DNA of 37,669 nucleotides from Pseudomonadota bacterium (GTDB lineage Bacteria; Myxococcota; UBA9042; PHBI01), in assembly GCA_005772945.1 (NCBI GenBank), contig SXIE01000386.1, positions 1-37,669 on the forward strand, read 5' to 3'. Every line of letters starts with the position of its first letter. The first letter of the stretch is position 1. Below are positions 1 to 7,522 of the stretch, in pieces. Below the pieces are notes generated by a model. The model was not told the origin of the DNA and did not search any database. It saw only the letters and a program-made list of their open reading frames with translations. The position numbers and the translations under genes were made by a program.

Positions 1-909
1 GTCGAGGATGCGGTCGGAGCCGCTCTGGACGGGCAGATGGAAGTACTCGCAGAGCGTGCGCAGCTCGCCGAAACACTGCGCCAGATCGTCGATGGCGTCC
101 ATCGGATGCGAGGTCGTGAAGCGGATGCGCTCGAGGCCCGGGATGGCGTCCACGTCGCGGAGAAGCTGGGCGAAGGTCGGGACGCGGGTGCGCGTTGGGC
201 CGTCCTCGGCCGAGAGATCCTTGCCGTAGGAGTTGACGTTCTGGCCGAGGAGCGTCACCTCGCGCGCGCCCGCCTCGACGAGGAGCTGGACCTCGCGGAG
301 CACCATGTCCGCGGGTTTCGAGACCTCGCGGCCGCGCGTGAAGGGGACGATGCAGTAGCTGCAGACTTTATCGCAGCCCTTCATGATGGTGACGAACTCG
401 CTGACCTTCGTGTCGGCCTTGGGCTCGGCGGGGATGAAGGCGTAGTCCTTGCGCTTGAAGAAGGTGGTCTCGGCGACGCGGCGCTCGGCGCTCTTGACGC
501 GCTCGAGGAGGGCCGGGAGCTCGGCGATGTGGTCGGGGCCGAAGACGAGGTCGAGGTAGGGGACCTTGTCGAGGAGCTTCTGGCCTTCTTGTTGGGCGAC
601 GCAGCCGGCGACGCCGAGGACGAGCTCGTCGTTGTACTCCTTGAGCGGGGCCATGCGGCCGAGCTGCGAGAGCATCTTCTGCTCGGCGCGGTCGCGCACG
701 CTGCAGGTGTTGAGGAGGATGAGGTGGGCGAGCGCGGGGTCGGCGGTCGGGGCGTAGCCGTGCGGGGCGAGGACCTGGTGGATCCGATCGGTGTCGTTGA
801 CGTTCATCTGGCAGCCGAACGTTTGTACGTACACCAACTTTTTCGGCGCGGGCGCGGGGTCGAGCGCGTCGCGTGGGCTGGTGTTCAGGCTGACGAGCGT
901 CGCGGTCAC
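1..909 (-). CDS. miaB: tRNA-2-methylthio-N6-dimethylallyladenosine synthase, N-terminal 303 residues (cut by window start)
   Basis: Radical-SAM methylthiotransferase that adds the 2-methylthio group to isopentenyladenosine-37 of tRNAs reading UNN codons, in the cytoplasm. The reverse-strand protein shows the UPF0004 cysteines C33 (in YVQTFGCQMN), C69 (LLNTCSVRDRAEQK) and C103 (GVAGCVAQQ) for the auxiliary iron-sulfur cluster. The radical-SAM triad is C179, C183 and C186 (GCDKVCSYC), and the window ends inside the typical HLPVQSGSD motif. The C-terminal rest, including the TRAM domain, lies outside. The GTG start at 909 is chosen because a GAGGAGG ribosome site (916-922) sits six bases upstream. 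MiaB rather than RimO or MtaB is supported by the FGCQMN and NTCSVR wording. Divergent from the gene at 1003. Family assignment is secure. Confidence 0.95.
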   Translation of the reverse strand, partial: MTATLVSLNTSPRDALDPAPAPKKLVYVQTFGCQMNVNDTDRIHQVLAPHGYAPTADPALAHLILLNTCSVRDRAEQKMLSQLGRMAPLKEYNDELVLGVAGCVAQQEGQKLLDKVPYLDLVFGPDHIAELPALLERVKSAERRVAETTFFKRKDYAFIPAEPKADTKVSEFVTIMKGCDKVCSYCIVPFTRGREVSKPADMVLREVQLLVEAGAREVTLLGQNVNSYGKDLSAEDGPTRTRVPTFAQLLRDVDAIPGLERIRFTTSHPMDAIDDLAQCFGELRTLCEYFHLPVQSGSDRILD

Positions 910-1002
910 GGGGGGCCTCCTCGGGGGAGGACCGTCTAGCAACCGCGCGGGGCGCGCGTCAATGATGCGTGCGCAGCGGAGGGCACTACGCTACGAAGCG
1001 GC

Positions 1003-2640
1003 GTGCGCTCCCTCGGTGCCGCGTTCGTGCTGGTCCTCGTCCTCGGCGGCGTCGCGCGCTTCGTCGGGCTCGGTGACAAGCCGATCTGGCACGACGAGGT
1101 CTACACGCGCATCTTCGCGGCCGGGCACCACTCCGAAGAGTGGATTCAGGCGCTCTACGTCGGGCGCCCGCTCGCGCGCGACGAGGTCTTGCGCTTTCAA
1201 CGGCTGGGCCCCGATCGAACGGCGCTCGACACCGTGCGCGGCCTCGCGCGCGACGAGCCGCAGCACCCGCCCGCGTATTACCTCCTGGCGCGCCTCTGGA
1301 TGGAGGTCTTCGGGGACGCGCTCGGGACGTTGCGCGCGCTGTCGGCCATCGTGTCGCTGGCCTCGGTGCTCTTGGCCTGGTGGCTCGCGCGCGAGTGCAT
1401 GCGTTGGGCTCGCGCCGCGCCGCCGACCGCGCCCGAAACGGCGCCTGCGACGACAGTCGGCGCCACCTTCGTCGCCTTGGTCGCCGCCTCGCCCTTCCTC
1501 GTGACCTACGCGCAAGAGGCGCGCGAGTACGCGCTCTGGGGGGCCTCGGTCCTCGCCTCGACCGCGCTGCTCTTGCGCGCGGAGCGCACGGGGCGCTGGG
1601 GCGCGTGGCTTGGCTTTGCGCTCGTGACCGCGCTCGGGCTCTACACCGCCTTCGCGCACGCGAGCGTCGCTGCCTGCCAAGGGGCGTGGCTCGCGGGGCG
1701 CAGGATCCGGTCCCGCGCCGGGTGGCGTGACTGGGTTCGCGCGGGCGCTGCGTTGGGGCTCGCGGGCGCGCTGTTCCTGCCCTGGGCGCTCTTGCTGCTC
1801 GACCACATGGACGCGTTTCGCGCGTCGATGGACTGGTCGCGCGCGATCGTCGTGCCGACCGGCGAGACTCTCGCGACGTTGGCCACCAACGTCAGTCGGC
1901 CCTTCGTCGAGCTCGGCGCCGCCGAGGACCCGAGCCCCTTCGCGGCCGCCATGATCGCGCTCGCCGTCGCCCTGGTCCTCTGGTCGCTCGTTCGTTGGAT
2001 CCGGCGCGGCACCCACGGTTTGCGCGCGTTGTTCGTCTTGCTCCTGGTCGTGCCGGTCGGCCTCCTGGTCGTCCCGGATCTGCTTGTCGGCGGGATCCGC
2101 TCGGCCTCGGCGCGTTACATGTTCCCCGCCTGGTTGGCCGCGCTGTGGCTGGTCGCCTGGTCGCTGGCGTCGCTCGGCGGTCGCCGTGGTCTCGCCCTGC
2201 GCGTGGCCGTCGTCGCGGTCGCCGCGGCCAGCACCCTCGGCGTCGTCTCCGCCGCCGTGCCGTGGAGCCGCGAGCTCTCGATCGGCCTCGGGGCCGTGGC
2301 GAACGCCATCAACCAGACCGAGCGCCCCTTGGTCCTGGGTGACCGCGAGCGCCACCACCCCGGAAACCTGCTGGCGCTTGCGACCCTGGTGAAGCCCGAA
2401 ACAGAGTTCGTCTTTCTCGATCATCCTGCGCGCGATGCGTGGATCGCGCGCCTCGAAACCGAGGGCACGCAGGGGGCTACGCCATGGCCTCCGGGCGGGC
2501 TGGCAGGCGGGCTGGCAGGCGGGCGCACGCTCTTCGTCTATGCCCCGGTGCCGCAGCTCCTCCGCGCCCTCGAGCGCGCGTTCGATCGGTCGGCCACGCC
2601 CGTGTGGGAGGGGCTCCACGTCGCGTGTTGGCGCTTCTGA
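1003..2640 (+). CDS. GT-C family membrane glycosyltransferase (PMT/ArnT-like, GT39/GT83-type)
   Basis: A 545-residue polytopic inner-membrane protein, probably transferring a sugar from a polyprenyl-phosphate donor on the periplasmic side. It has a leading transmembrane helix, then the early acidic motif IWHDEVYT (D31, E32), the QHPPAYYLLARLW segment (about 88-100) and YAQEAREYAL (about 170), all typical of GT-C enzymes such as PMT_2. About ten hydrophobic segments follow, then a short soluble C-terminus. The start is a GTG at 1003. No ribosome site is well placed, but a TACGCT hexamer at 987-992 could be a -10 box for a nearly leaderless transcript. It converges on the GT2-GH16 gene, so a shared role in surface polysaccharide is plausible but inferred. 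Donor and acceptor cannot be read from the sequence. Confidence 0.8.
   Translation: MRSLGAAFVLVLVLGGVARFVGLGDKPIWHDEVYTRIFAAGHHSEEWIQALYVGRPLARDEVLRFQRLGPDRTALDTVRGLARDEPQHPPAYYLLARLWMEVFGDALGTLRALSAIVSLASVLLAWWLARECMRWARAAPPTAPETAPATTVGATFVALVAASPFLVTYAQEAREYALWGASVLASTALLLRAERTGRWGAWLGFALVTALGLYTAFAHASVAACQGAWLAGRRIRSRAGWRDWVRAGAALGLAGALFLPWALLLLDHMDAFRASMDWSRAIVVPTGETLATLATNVSRPFVELGAAEDPSPFAAAMIALAVALVLWSLVRWIRRGTHGLRALFVLLLVVPVGLLVVPDLLVGGIRSASARYMFPAWLAALWLVAWSLASLGGRRGLALRVAVVAVAAASTLGVVSAAVPWSRELSIGLGAVANAINQTERPLVLGDRERHHPGNLLALATLVKPETEFVFLDHPARDAWIARLETEGTQGATPWPPGGLAGGLAGGRTLFVYAPVPQLLRALERAFDRSATPVWEGLHVACWRF
2494..2524. repeat. 12-bp tandem repeat, about 2.6 copies, inside the GT-C gene
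   Basis: The unit GGCGGGCTGGCA occurs at 2494-2505 and 2506-2517, with a partial third copy to 2524. It encodes a Gly-Leu-Ala-Gly stretch in the soluble C-terminal part and keeps the frame, so it looks like a slippage expansion. Confidence 0.85.
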
Positions 2641-2672
2641 GGGCACCATGGTCTGCGTGTTGGCGCTTCTGA
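2623..2672. repeat. 18-bp direct repeat spanning the 3' end of the GT-C gene
   Basis: GCGTGTTGGCGCTTCTGA occurs at 2623-2640, where it contains the stop codon of the GT-C gene, and again at 2655-2672, offset by 32 bases. It is probably the trace of a small duplication. The second copy runs into the hairpin at 2669-2688. Confidence 0.85.
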
Positions 2673-2688
2673 CGGCCGCGTTCGTCAG
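2669..2688. terminator. Hairpin between two converging genes, possible bidirectional terminator
   Basis: CTGACG (2669-2674) pairs with CGTCAG (2683-2688) around an eight-base loop. It lies in the 44-base gap between the GT-C and GT2-GH16 stop codons and overlaps the TGA of the latter. There is no T-run, so intrinsic termination is not certain. Confidence 0.4.
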
Positions 2689-5474
2689 GGCGCTGGGCGG
2701 TGCGGCGGTAGCCACTCCGCGCCGTCCTGCCAGGCGTCGGGCTCGGGCTCGGAGCCGTTGGGCCCGCTGCTGAAGAGCCCGTCGAAGAGCGCCCATACGG
2801 CGGCGAGCGTCGAGGTCTCGCGCCGCTGCACCACGACGTCCGTGAACGTCGCGGTCGCCGGCAGCGCGCGCGCGTCGACCGGGCCGGCGAGCGCCTCGGC
2901 GCAGGTCGCCCACAGGTTCAGGTGCAGGCGCATCGGCAGGTGCGGAATCGGCGTCGGCCGACCGGCGCGGCGCCGGTGGATCAAGCGCTCATCGGCGAAC
3001 CAGCGAAGCTCGTCGGTGTCCCACTCGATGGCATAGCGGTGCGGCGCGGCGGCGGCGTCGAACCCGAGCGCGACCAGGACCGGCGTCCCGGCGTAGCCGT
3101 AGTTGTACGGGTCGCCCGGGGCGCCCGGATTGAAGTACACGTTGAGCAGCGCGTGGGTCGTGTCCTGGCCGAGGATCTCGAGGTCGATCTCCTGCCAGGG
3201 ATCGCGCCGATGCAGGAAGAAGGCGGAGATCAGGCCCGATCCGCGCGCCGCCTGCAGCGTGACCTCGTAGCGTCCGTAGCGGTGCCACGCCGACGCCTCG
3301 TCGCGCGTCGCGAGCGCGCCCGACGTGTACGCGCGCGCGCCGGGCGTCTTGGTGCCGTCGCCGGTGGTCGCCTCGGCGCGCAGCGTGACGCGCGTGCCGC
3401 CACCCTCGGCGGGCGCGAGGTTGGCGGGCGTGAAGCGCGCCAGGTTGCAGGCGAACGTGGTCTCGAGCCGCTCCCAATACGCGTCGGGGTTCGTCAGCGC
3501 GTCGTGGCGCGTCGACTCGAAGGTGCCGCGGCGGCGCGACCAGCGCGTACCCTCGGCGGGGGCGGGCGTCGTGCAATAGCCGGGGATCCGCTCGGGGCGC
3601 ACGATCCAAGGGTCGCCATCGTGCGGCAAGGTGCGGCACGCGGCGGCGGCGACCTCGAGGCGCGTCGCGCGGCTGGCGATGAACAGCCCGACGACGGTCG
3701 CCAAGAGCGTCAACCACACAACATTCTTCGGGCGGAGCAAAGGGGCCTGGGGGCGAGCCATCGCGACGGTCCTTCTAAGGAAGGCGAGGCAGGCGCGCGG
3801 ACGCCAACTCTCGGGGATGCTGATGACCGGGGTCAAGCTGACGCCGGTTGGGGTGCGCGATGCGTCGCTCGGGCGCAGCGGCTGCGCCGTCGGCGCCCGG
3901 GCGCGCGCGGACGCCTCAGGAGGCGCGGGTCGCGGGCGCAGGCGCCAGCGCGTGAGTGGCAAGCGGATGCGCGCGCGGCGGCCAACCGCCTGCCACATGG
4001 CGCGCCCGGCCAGGACATCGGTGAGCCCAAGGAGGACCCCGGCCAGGTCGAGGCAGAAGGCGATCGGGTAGGTCAGGACGACCGCCAGGAGCGTCGTGAA
4101 GGTGAGCTGGCGAAAGCCGAACAAGCCCGCCAGGAGCAACGCCAAGGGGGCCAGCCAGGCGAAGAGACCGAGCGCAATCGCCCAGTCGGGGAGTGGCAGG
4201 GTGAGGCGCGCGGGATCGGCCGTGATGGCCGCGATCGCGGCGTTGAGCAGCATGATCGCGCCTGGAAAGAACCAGGCCGTCAGCATCGTGACCTCGGACG
4301 CGCGCGTCCGCCACCCGCGCATCCGCTGCGTGCGCGCGAGCGCGAGGGCCGACGCGAGGCCGAGGCCGAACGCGAGCGCGAGCGCGGCGCCCGGGAGGCG
4401 CTCGGCGAACAGCAGGCCGATCGCGGCGTGGAGCGCCAACACGGCGGCTGCGACGAGGTAGTGCAAGCCGTGGAAGACGAACTGCAGCCGGTCGCGCCAG
4501 CGGATCGGCGCGCGCCGCAATGCGCGGAGGTGGCGCCCGAAGGCCTCGGTATGTCCGGCGGCCCAGCGGCGGCGGCGCGCGAGGAAGCTGTAGAGGTCGG
4601 GCGACACCTCTTCGTCCGAGGCGCCGACGGGCTCGGCGACGACGCGCTCGCCCTCCATGAAGAGGGTGTAGGACAGGTCGATGTCCTCGGTGATCGTCGC
4701 GCGAAAGTGGTGCCGCCGGAGGAGCGCGGTGTCGGCGACAAACGTCGTCCCCGTCAGAAAGACCGAGAGGTCGTGCCGCCCGAAGGCGACGTTGAACAGC
4801 TCGCAGCCGACGTGCTGATGGAGCGAGTCCCAGAGCGAGAAGAGTCCATCGGCAACGAGGCCGTGGCGCCGGCCCTGGACCATGGGGCGTCCGGTGGCGA
4901 CGAGGCGCGCGACCGAGCGCGAGAGCCAGTCCGGGTGGGCCTGGTGGTCGCAATCGAGGACGGCCACGCGTGGCGCGTCGATGCGGGTGAGCGCCCAGTT
5001 GAGCTTGTCGGCCTTGGGGTCGCGGCCGGTGAACGACACGTGGATCGTGCGCGGCCCGCGCGCGCCATGGGGGGGCGCGGTGTGGACGTGCATCGTATCG
5101 ACCGTGTCGACCGTATCGGGGGTGTCGGGGGTGGCTGCGTCGGGGCGGTCCGCGACTTCGAAGGCAGCCTGCAGGTAGGGCCACGAGTCGTCGCTGCGAT
5201 CGGCCAAGAGCAGGTGGATGGCCACCGGCGCGGGCGTGTCCTGATCCAGGAGCGATTGGATCACGCGGAGCGCCATCGCGCCTTCGTTGCGGGCGGGGAC
5301 GAGCACGGCGATCGGCGCGTCGATGGATGCGCGCTCAGTCGCTGGCGGAGCGACCTCGGCGCCGATGCGAGCGCGCCGCGTGAACAAGAAGGTGCATGTA
5401 GCCGCGTAGAGCCCCAGCGCATAGAGCGCGAGGAGCAGGATCAACGCGATGGCCAGGAGCGACAGCAGCGTCAT
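2685..5474 (-). CDS. Membrane GT2 glycosyltransferase fused to a C-terminal GH16 glycan hydrolase
   Basis: A 929-residue two-enzyme protein. The N-terminal transmembrane helix is followed by a processive-type GT2 domain: VLVPARNEG near 57, the DCD metal/UDP-sugar motif near 174-176, TED near 262-264, and an RRRRW (Q/RxxRW-type) motif near 300-304. Several more membrane helices follow to about 500. After a proline/arginine-rich linker and one further helix (near 590) comes a GH16 jelly-roll domain with the catalytic signature EIDLE near 761-765, where the two Glu act as nucleophile and acid/base. GT2 makes a polysaccharide across the membrane; GH16 enzymes cut or transglycosylate beta-1,3/1,4-glucans or galactans. 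The hydrolase would face the periplasm by topology (inference). The ATG at 5474 lies directly before the first helix; a GTG at 5504 would add ten residues. Neither has a clear ribosome site. Confidence 0.85.
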   Translation of the reverse strand: MTLLSLLAIALILLLALYALGLYAATCTFLFTRRARIGAEVAPPATERASIDAPIAVLVPARNEGAMALRVIQSLLDQDTPAPVAIHLLLADRSDDSWPYLQAAFEVADRPDAATPDTPDTVDTVDTMHVHTAPPHGARGPRTIHVSFTGRDPKADKLNWALTRIDAPRVAVLDCDHQAHPDWLSRSVARLVATGRPMVQGRRHGLVADGLFSLWDSLHQHVGCELFNVAFGRHDLSVFLTGTTFVADTALLRRHHFRATITEDIDLSYTLFMEGERVVAEPVGASDEEVSPDLYSFLARRRRWAAGHTEAFGRHLRALRRAPIRWRDRLQFVFHGLHYLVAAAVLALHAAIGLLFAERLPGAALALAFGLGLASALALARTQRMRGWRTRASEVTMLTAWFFPGAIMLLNAAIAAITADPARLTLPLPDWAIALGLFAWLAPLALLLAGLFGFRQLTFTTLLAVVLTYPIAFCLDLAGVLLGLTDVLAGRAMWQAVGRRARIRLPLTRWRLRPRPAPPEASARARAPTAQPLRPSDASRTPTGVSLTPVISIPESWRPRACLAFLRRTVAMARPQAPLLRPKNVVWLTLLATVVGLFIASRATRLEVAAAACRTLPHDGDPWIVRPERIPGYCTTPAPAEGTRWSRRRGTFESTRHDALTNPDAYWERLETTFACNLARFTPANLAPAEGGGTRVTLRAEATTGDGTKTPGARAYTSGALATRDEASAWHRYGRYEVTLQAARGSGLISAFFLHRRDPWQEIDLEILGQDTTHALLNVYFNPGAPGDPYNYGYAGTPVLVALGFDAAAAPHRYAIEWDTDELRWFADERLIHRRRAGRPTPIPHLPMRLHLNLWATCAEALAGPVDARALPATATFTDVVVQRRETSTLAAVWALFDGLFSSGPNGSEPEPDAWQDGAEWLPPHRPAP

Positions 5475-5621
5475 GGGGTCGGAGCTCGACGCGGACCTTG
5501 GCACGGTCGGTCATGGGCGTCGATCGATTCCGACCCGGCCACGCGCAGCGCCGGGGGCGACTGGCTCCGGTCGTCGAGGCGCGCTATCATCGTGGGTGCG
5601 GTGTTGGGATTGGGGGTCGTC

Positions 5622-7490
5622 ATGCGCGAGCGGCTTGGGTGGTTCTGCCTCTGCGGGTTGGTCGCGGCGTGCACCGGGGATGACGCGGGCGGGCGCGACG
5701 CGGTCGACGAGACGACAGCGGTCGAGGTCGAGGGCGAGGTCGCGACCGGCGCCGAGGTCGAGGCCGAGGTCGAGAACGAGACCGTGGCCGAGGTCGAGAA
5801 CGAGACCGTGGCCGACGTCGAGCTCGAGGTCGAGGTCGAGGTCGAGAACGAGACCGTGGCCGAGGTCGAGAACGAGACCGTGGCCGAGGCCGAGGCCGAG
5901 GTCGAGGTCGAGGCCGAGGTCGAGGTCGAGGTCGAGAACGAGACCGAGATCGTCGAGGAGATCATCGTTCCCCCACCCGGTCCCGCCGTCATGCTCATCG
6001 TCGCGCAGGACGACTTCGCGACCGTCGGACCGGCGTGGGCGAGCTACCGCGAATCGAGAGGCTTCGAGGTCACGCTCACGAACGTGACCGCCCTGGCCGG
6101 GGACGCGCCGAGTGCCGCCACGTTCGCGACCGCGGTGCGCGCCAAGCTGAGCGACTTGCGCGCGGGTCGCACGCCCGAGCCGCGCCTGTTCCTCTTGCTC
6201 GTCGGCGACGCCCCCGCGGGCGGGGCGGCCGAGAGCGGGCGCATTCCGGCGCACGGCTGCGAGAACACGACGCCCGGGGCGAGCGGCTGTTGGACCGACA
6301 ACCGCTACGCGGACCTGGACGGCGACGACCGGCCCGAGGCCGCGGTCGGCCGGATCCCCGCACAAAACGAGGCCGACGCCGCCACCGCGCTCGCGAAGAT
6401 CCAGGGCTTCGAGACCGACTACCAGGTCGGCGAGTTCAATCGCCGCCTGGCGCTCTACGTCGGGCAGGCCGGCTTCGGCCCCGAGGTCGACGCGCTCCTC
6501 GAGCAGGCCGTCAACCAGGGGCTCACGCTGGTCAACCACACCTTCGACATCGTCGGCGCCTGGGACAACGCCCTCAGCAGCTACTGGTACATGCCGTTCA
6601 ATGACAAGGTGGTCGACCTCTTCAACGACGGCGCGCTGATGGCCGTCTATATCGGGCACGGCTCCGAGGAATGGACCCAGGGCCTCAGCAAGAAACAGGT
6701 CGCCCAGGTGCATTGCGACGTCCGCAAACCCTTCGCGATGTTCTTCGCGTGCTTCGCCGGCAACTACGCCAACGCCGCGCCGAGCCTCTCCGAAACGCTC
6801 TCGTTCAAGGCCGACGGCCCGATCGCGACGCTGGGTTCCTCCGACGTCTCACACCCGTTCGGCAACGCCGTGCTGGCGTACGAGTCCCAGCGCGTGACGC
6901 TCGGCATGCAGCACGCGACCATCGGCGAGGTCGTCGTCGCCATCAAGCACGCGCTCTTCGACGACCAGGGCGATGAGTTCCGCCTGTTGATGGCGGCAGG
7001 CGCCACCCTCGAGGCCTCGTGCAACACGCCCGAGAAGCAGGCGACGATCCTCGATCAGCACCTCGATCTCTACAACCTCCTCGGCGACCCCGGCACCTCG
7101 ATGCAATACCCGCGCGGCGCCGTGACCTTCGGCGCGCCGACCGGATCGATCCGCGAGAAGCACATCGTCGTGAGCGGCACCGTGACCGAGGTCGTCGACG
7201 GCACCGCCATCGTCACGCTCGAGACCGAGCGCGACGCGATCCACGGCACGCTCCTGCCCGTCGACCCGAGCGCACCGGCCGCTGAGACGGTCAACGCGAA
7301 CTGGGTGACGGCCAATGACAAAGCGATCGTGCGGCTCGAGGTTCCGGTGGTCGGCGGCGCCTTCGTCGCGAATTTCGGCTGGGCCGACGCGCTGGTGCCG
7401 AGCGACACCTTCTACATCAAAGCCTACGCCTACGACGCGACGACCGACGCGATCGGGCACATGAAGGTCCCGTACGTTCCTGCCCCGTGA
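5622..7490 (+). CDS. Gingipain-like peptidase (family C25) lipoprotein with acidic stalk
   Basis: A 622-residue probable surface cysteine protease. A lipoprotein signal ends in LVAAC (Cys17). Residues about 33-115 are an acidic Glu/Val stalk (EVENETVA units). From about 122 the protein matches the Peptidase_C25 fold, with segments LFLLLVGDAP and AAVGRIPA. The probable catalytic pair is His346 in YIGHGSEEW and Cys377 in FFACFAGNY. Their spacing of 31 residues is close to that of the His/Cys pair of gingipains as I recall it. A beta-sandwich-like tail closes the protein. ATG 5622 follows a GGGGG stretch. The gene is divergent from the GT2-GH16 gene (147-base gap, with TATCAT at 5585-5590 as a possible -10). 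No type IX secretion signal is visible, so lipid anchoring is the likely route. Substrate unknown. Confidence 0.82.
   Translation: MRERLGWFCLCGLVAACTGDDAGGRDAVDETTAVEVEGEVATGAEVEAEVENETVAEVENETVADVELEVEVEVENETVAEVENETVAEAEAEVEVEAEVEVEVENETEIVEEIIVPPPGPAVMLIVAQDDFATVGPAWASYRESRGFEVTLTNVTALAGDAPSAATFATAVRAKLSDLRAGRTPEPRLFLLLVGDAPAGGAAESGRIPAHGCENTTPGASGCWTDNRYADLDGDDRPEAAVGRIPAQNEADAATALAKIQGFETDYQVGEFNRRLALYVGQAGFGPEVDALLEQAVNQGLTLVNHTFDIVGAWDNALSSYWYMPFNDKVVDLFNDGALMAVYIGHGSEEWTQGLSKKQVAQVHCDVRKPFAMFFACFAGNYANAAPSLSETLSFKADGPIATLGSSDVSHPFGNAVLAYESQRVTLGMQHATIGEVVVAIKHALFDDQGDEFRLLMAAGATLEASCNTPEKQATILDQHLDLYNLLGDPGTSMQYPRGAVTFGAPTGSIREKHIVVSGTVTEVVDGTAIVTLETERDAIHGTLLPVDPSAPAAETVNANWVTANDKAIVRLEVPVVGGAFVANFGWADALVPSDTFYIKAYAYDATTDAIGHMKVPYVPAP
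5719..5950 (+). repeat. GAGNNC hexamer / 24-bp repeat array coding the acidic stalk of the C25 lipoprotein
   Basis: The array is built from Glu codons alternating with GTC, GCC, ACC and similar codons. Within it a perfect 24-base unit coding EVENETVA occurs four times as two tandem pairs, at 5766-5789, 5790-5813, 5838-5861 and 5862-5885, separated by one diverged 24-base unit. Unit lengths are multiples of six, so gain or loss of units keeps the reading frame. Confidence 0.9.
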
Positions 7491-7493
7491 CGG

Positions 7494-7522
7494 GCGCCGC
7501 AGAAGGCGCGCGGGCCGGTTTT
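7494..7522 (+). terminator. Weak terminator-like hairpin after the C25 gene
   Basis: GCGCC (7494-7498) can pair with GGCGC (7505-7509) around a GCAGAA loop, and TTTT follows at 7519-7522. It fills the 31-base gap between two converging genes. The stem is short and the T-run is nine bases away, so this is a tentative call. Confidence 0.25.

Noticed and set aside
991..2913. A 640-codon minus-strand frame opposite the GT-C gene
   Set aside because: Arg/Gly/Glu-rich antisense shadow; the plus strand has recognisable GT-C motifs and membrane helices.
2922..5621. A 900-codon upstream extension of the C25 lipoprotein frame
   Set aside because: It runs antisense through the GT2-GH16 gene. The lipoprotein signal starting at 5622 marks the true start.
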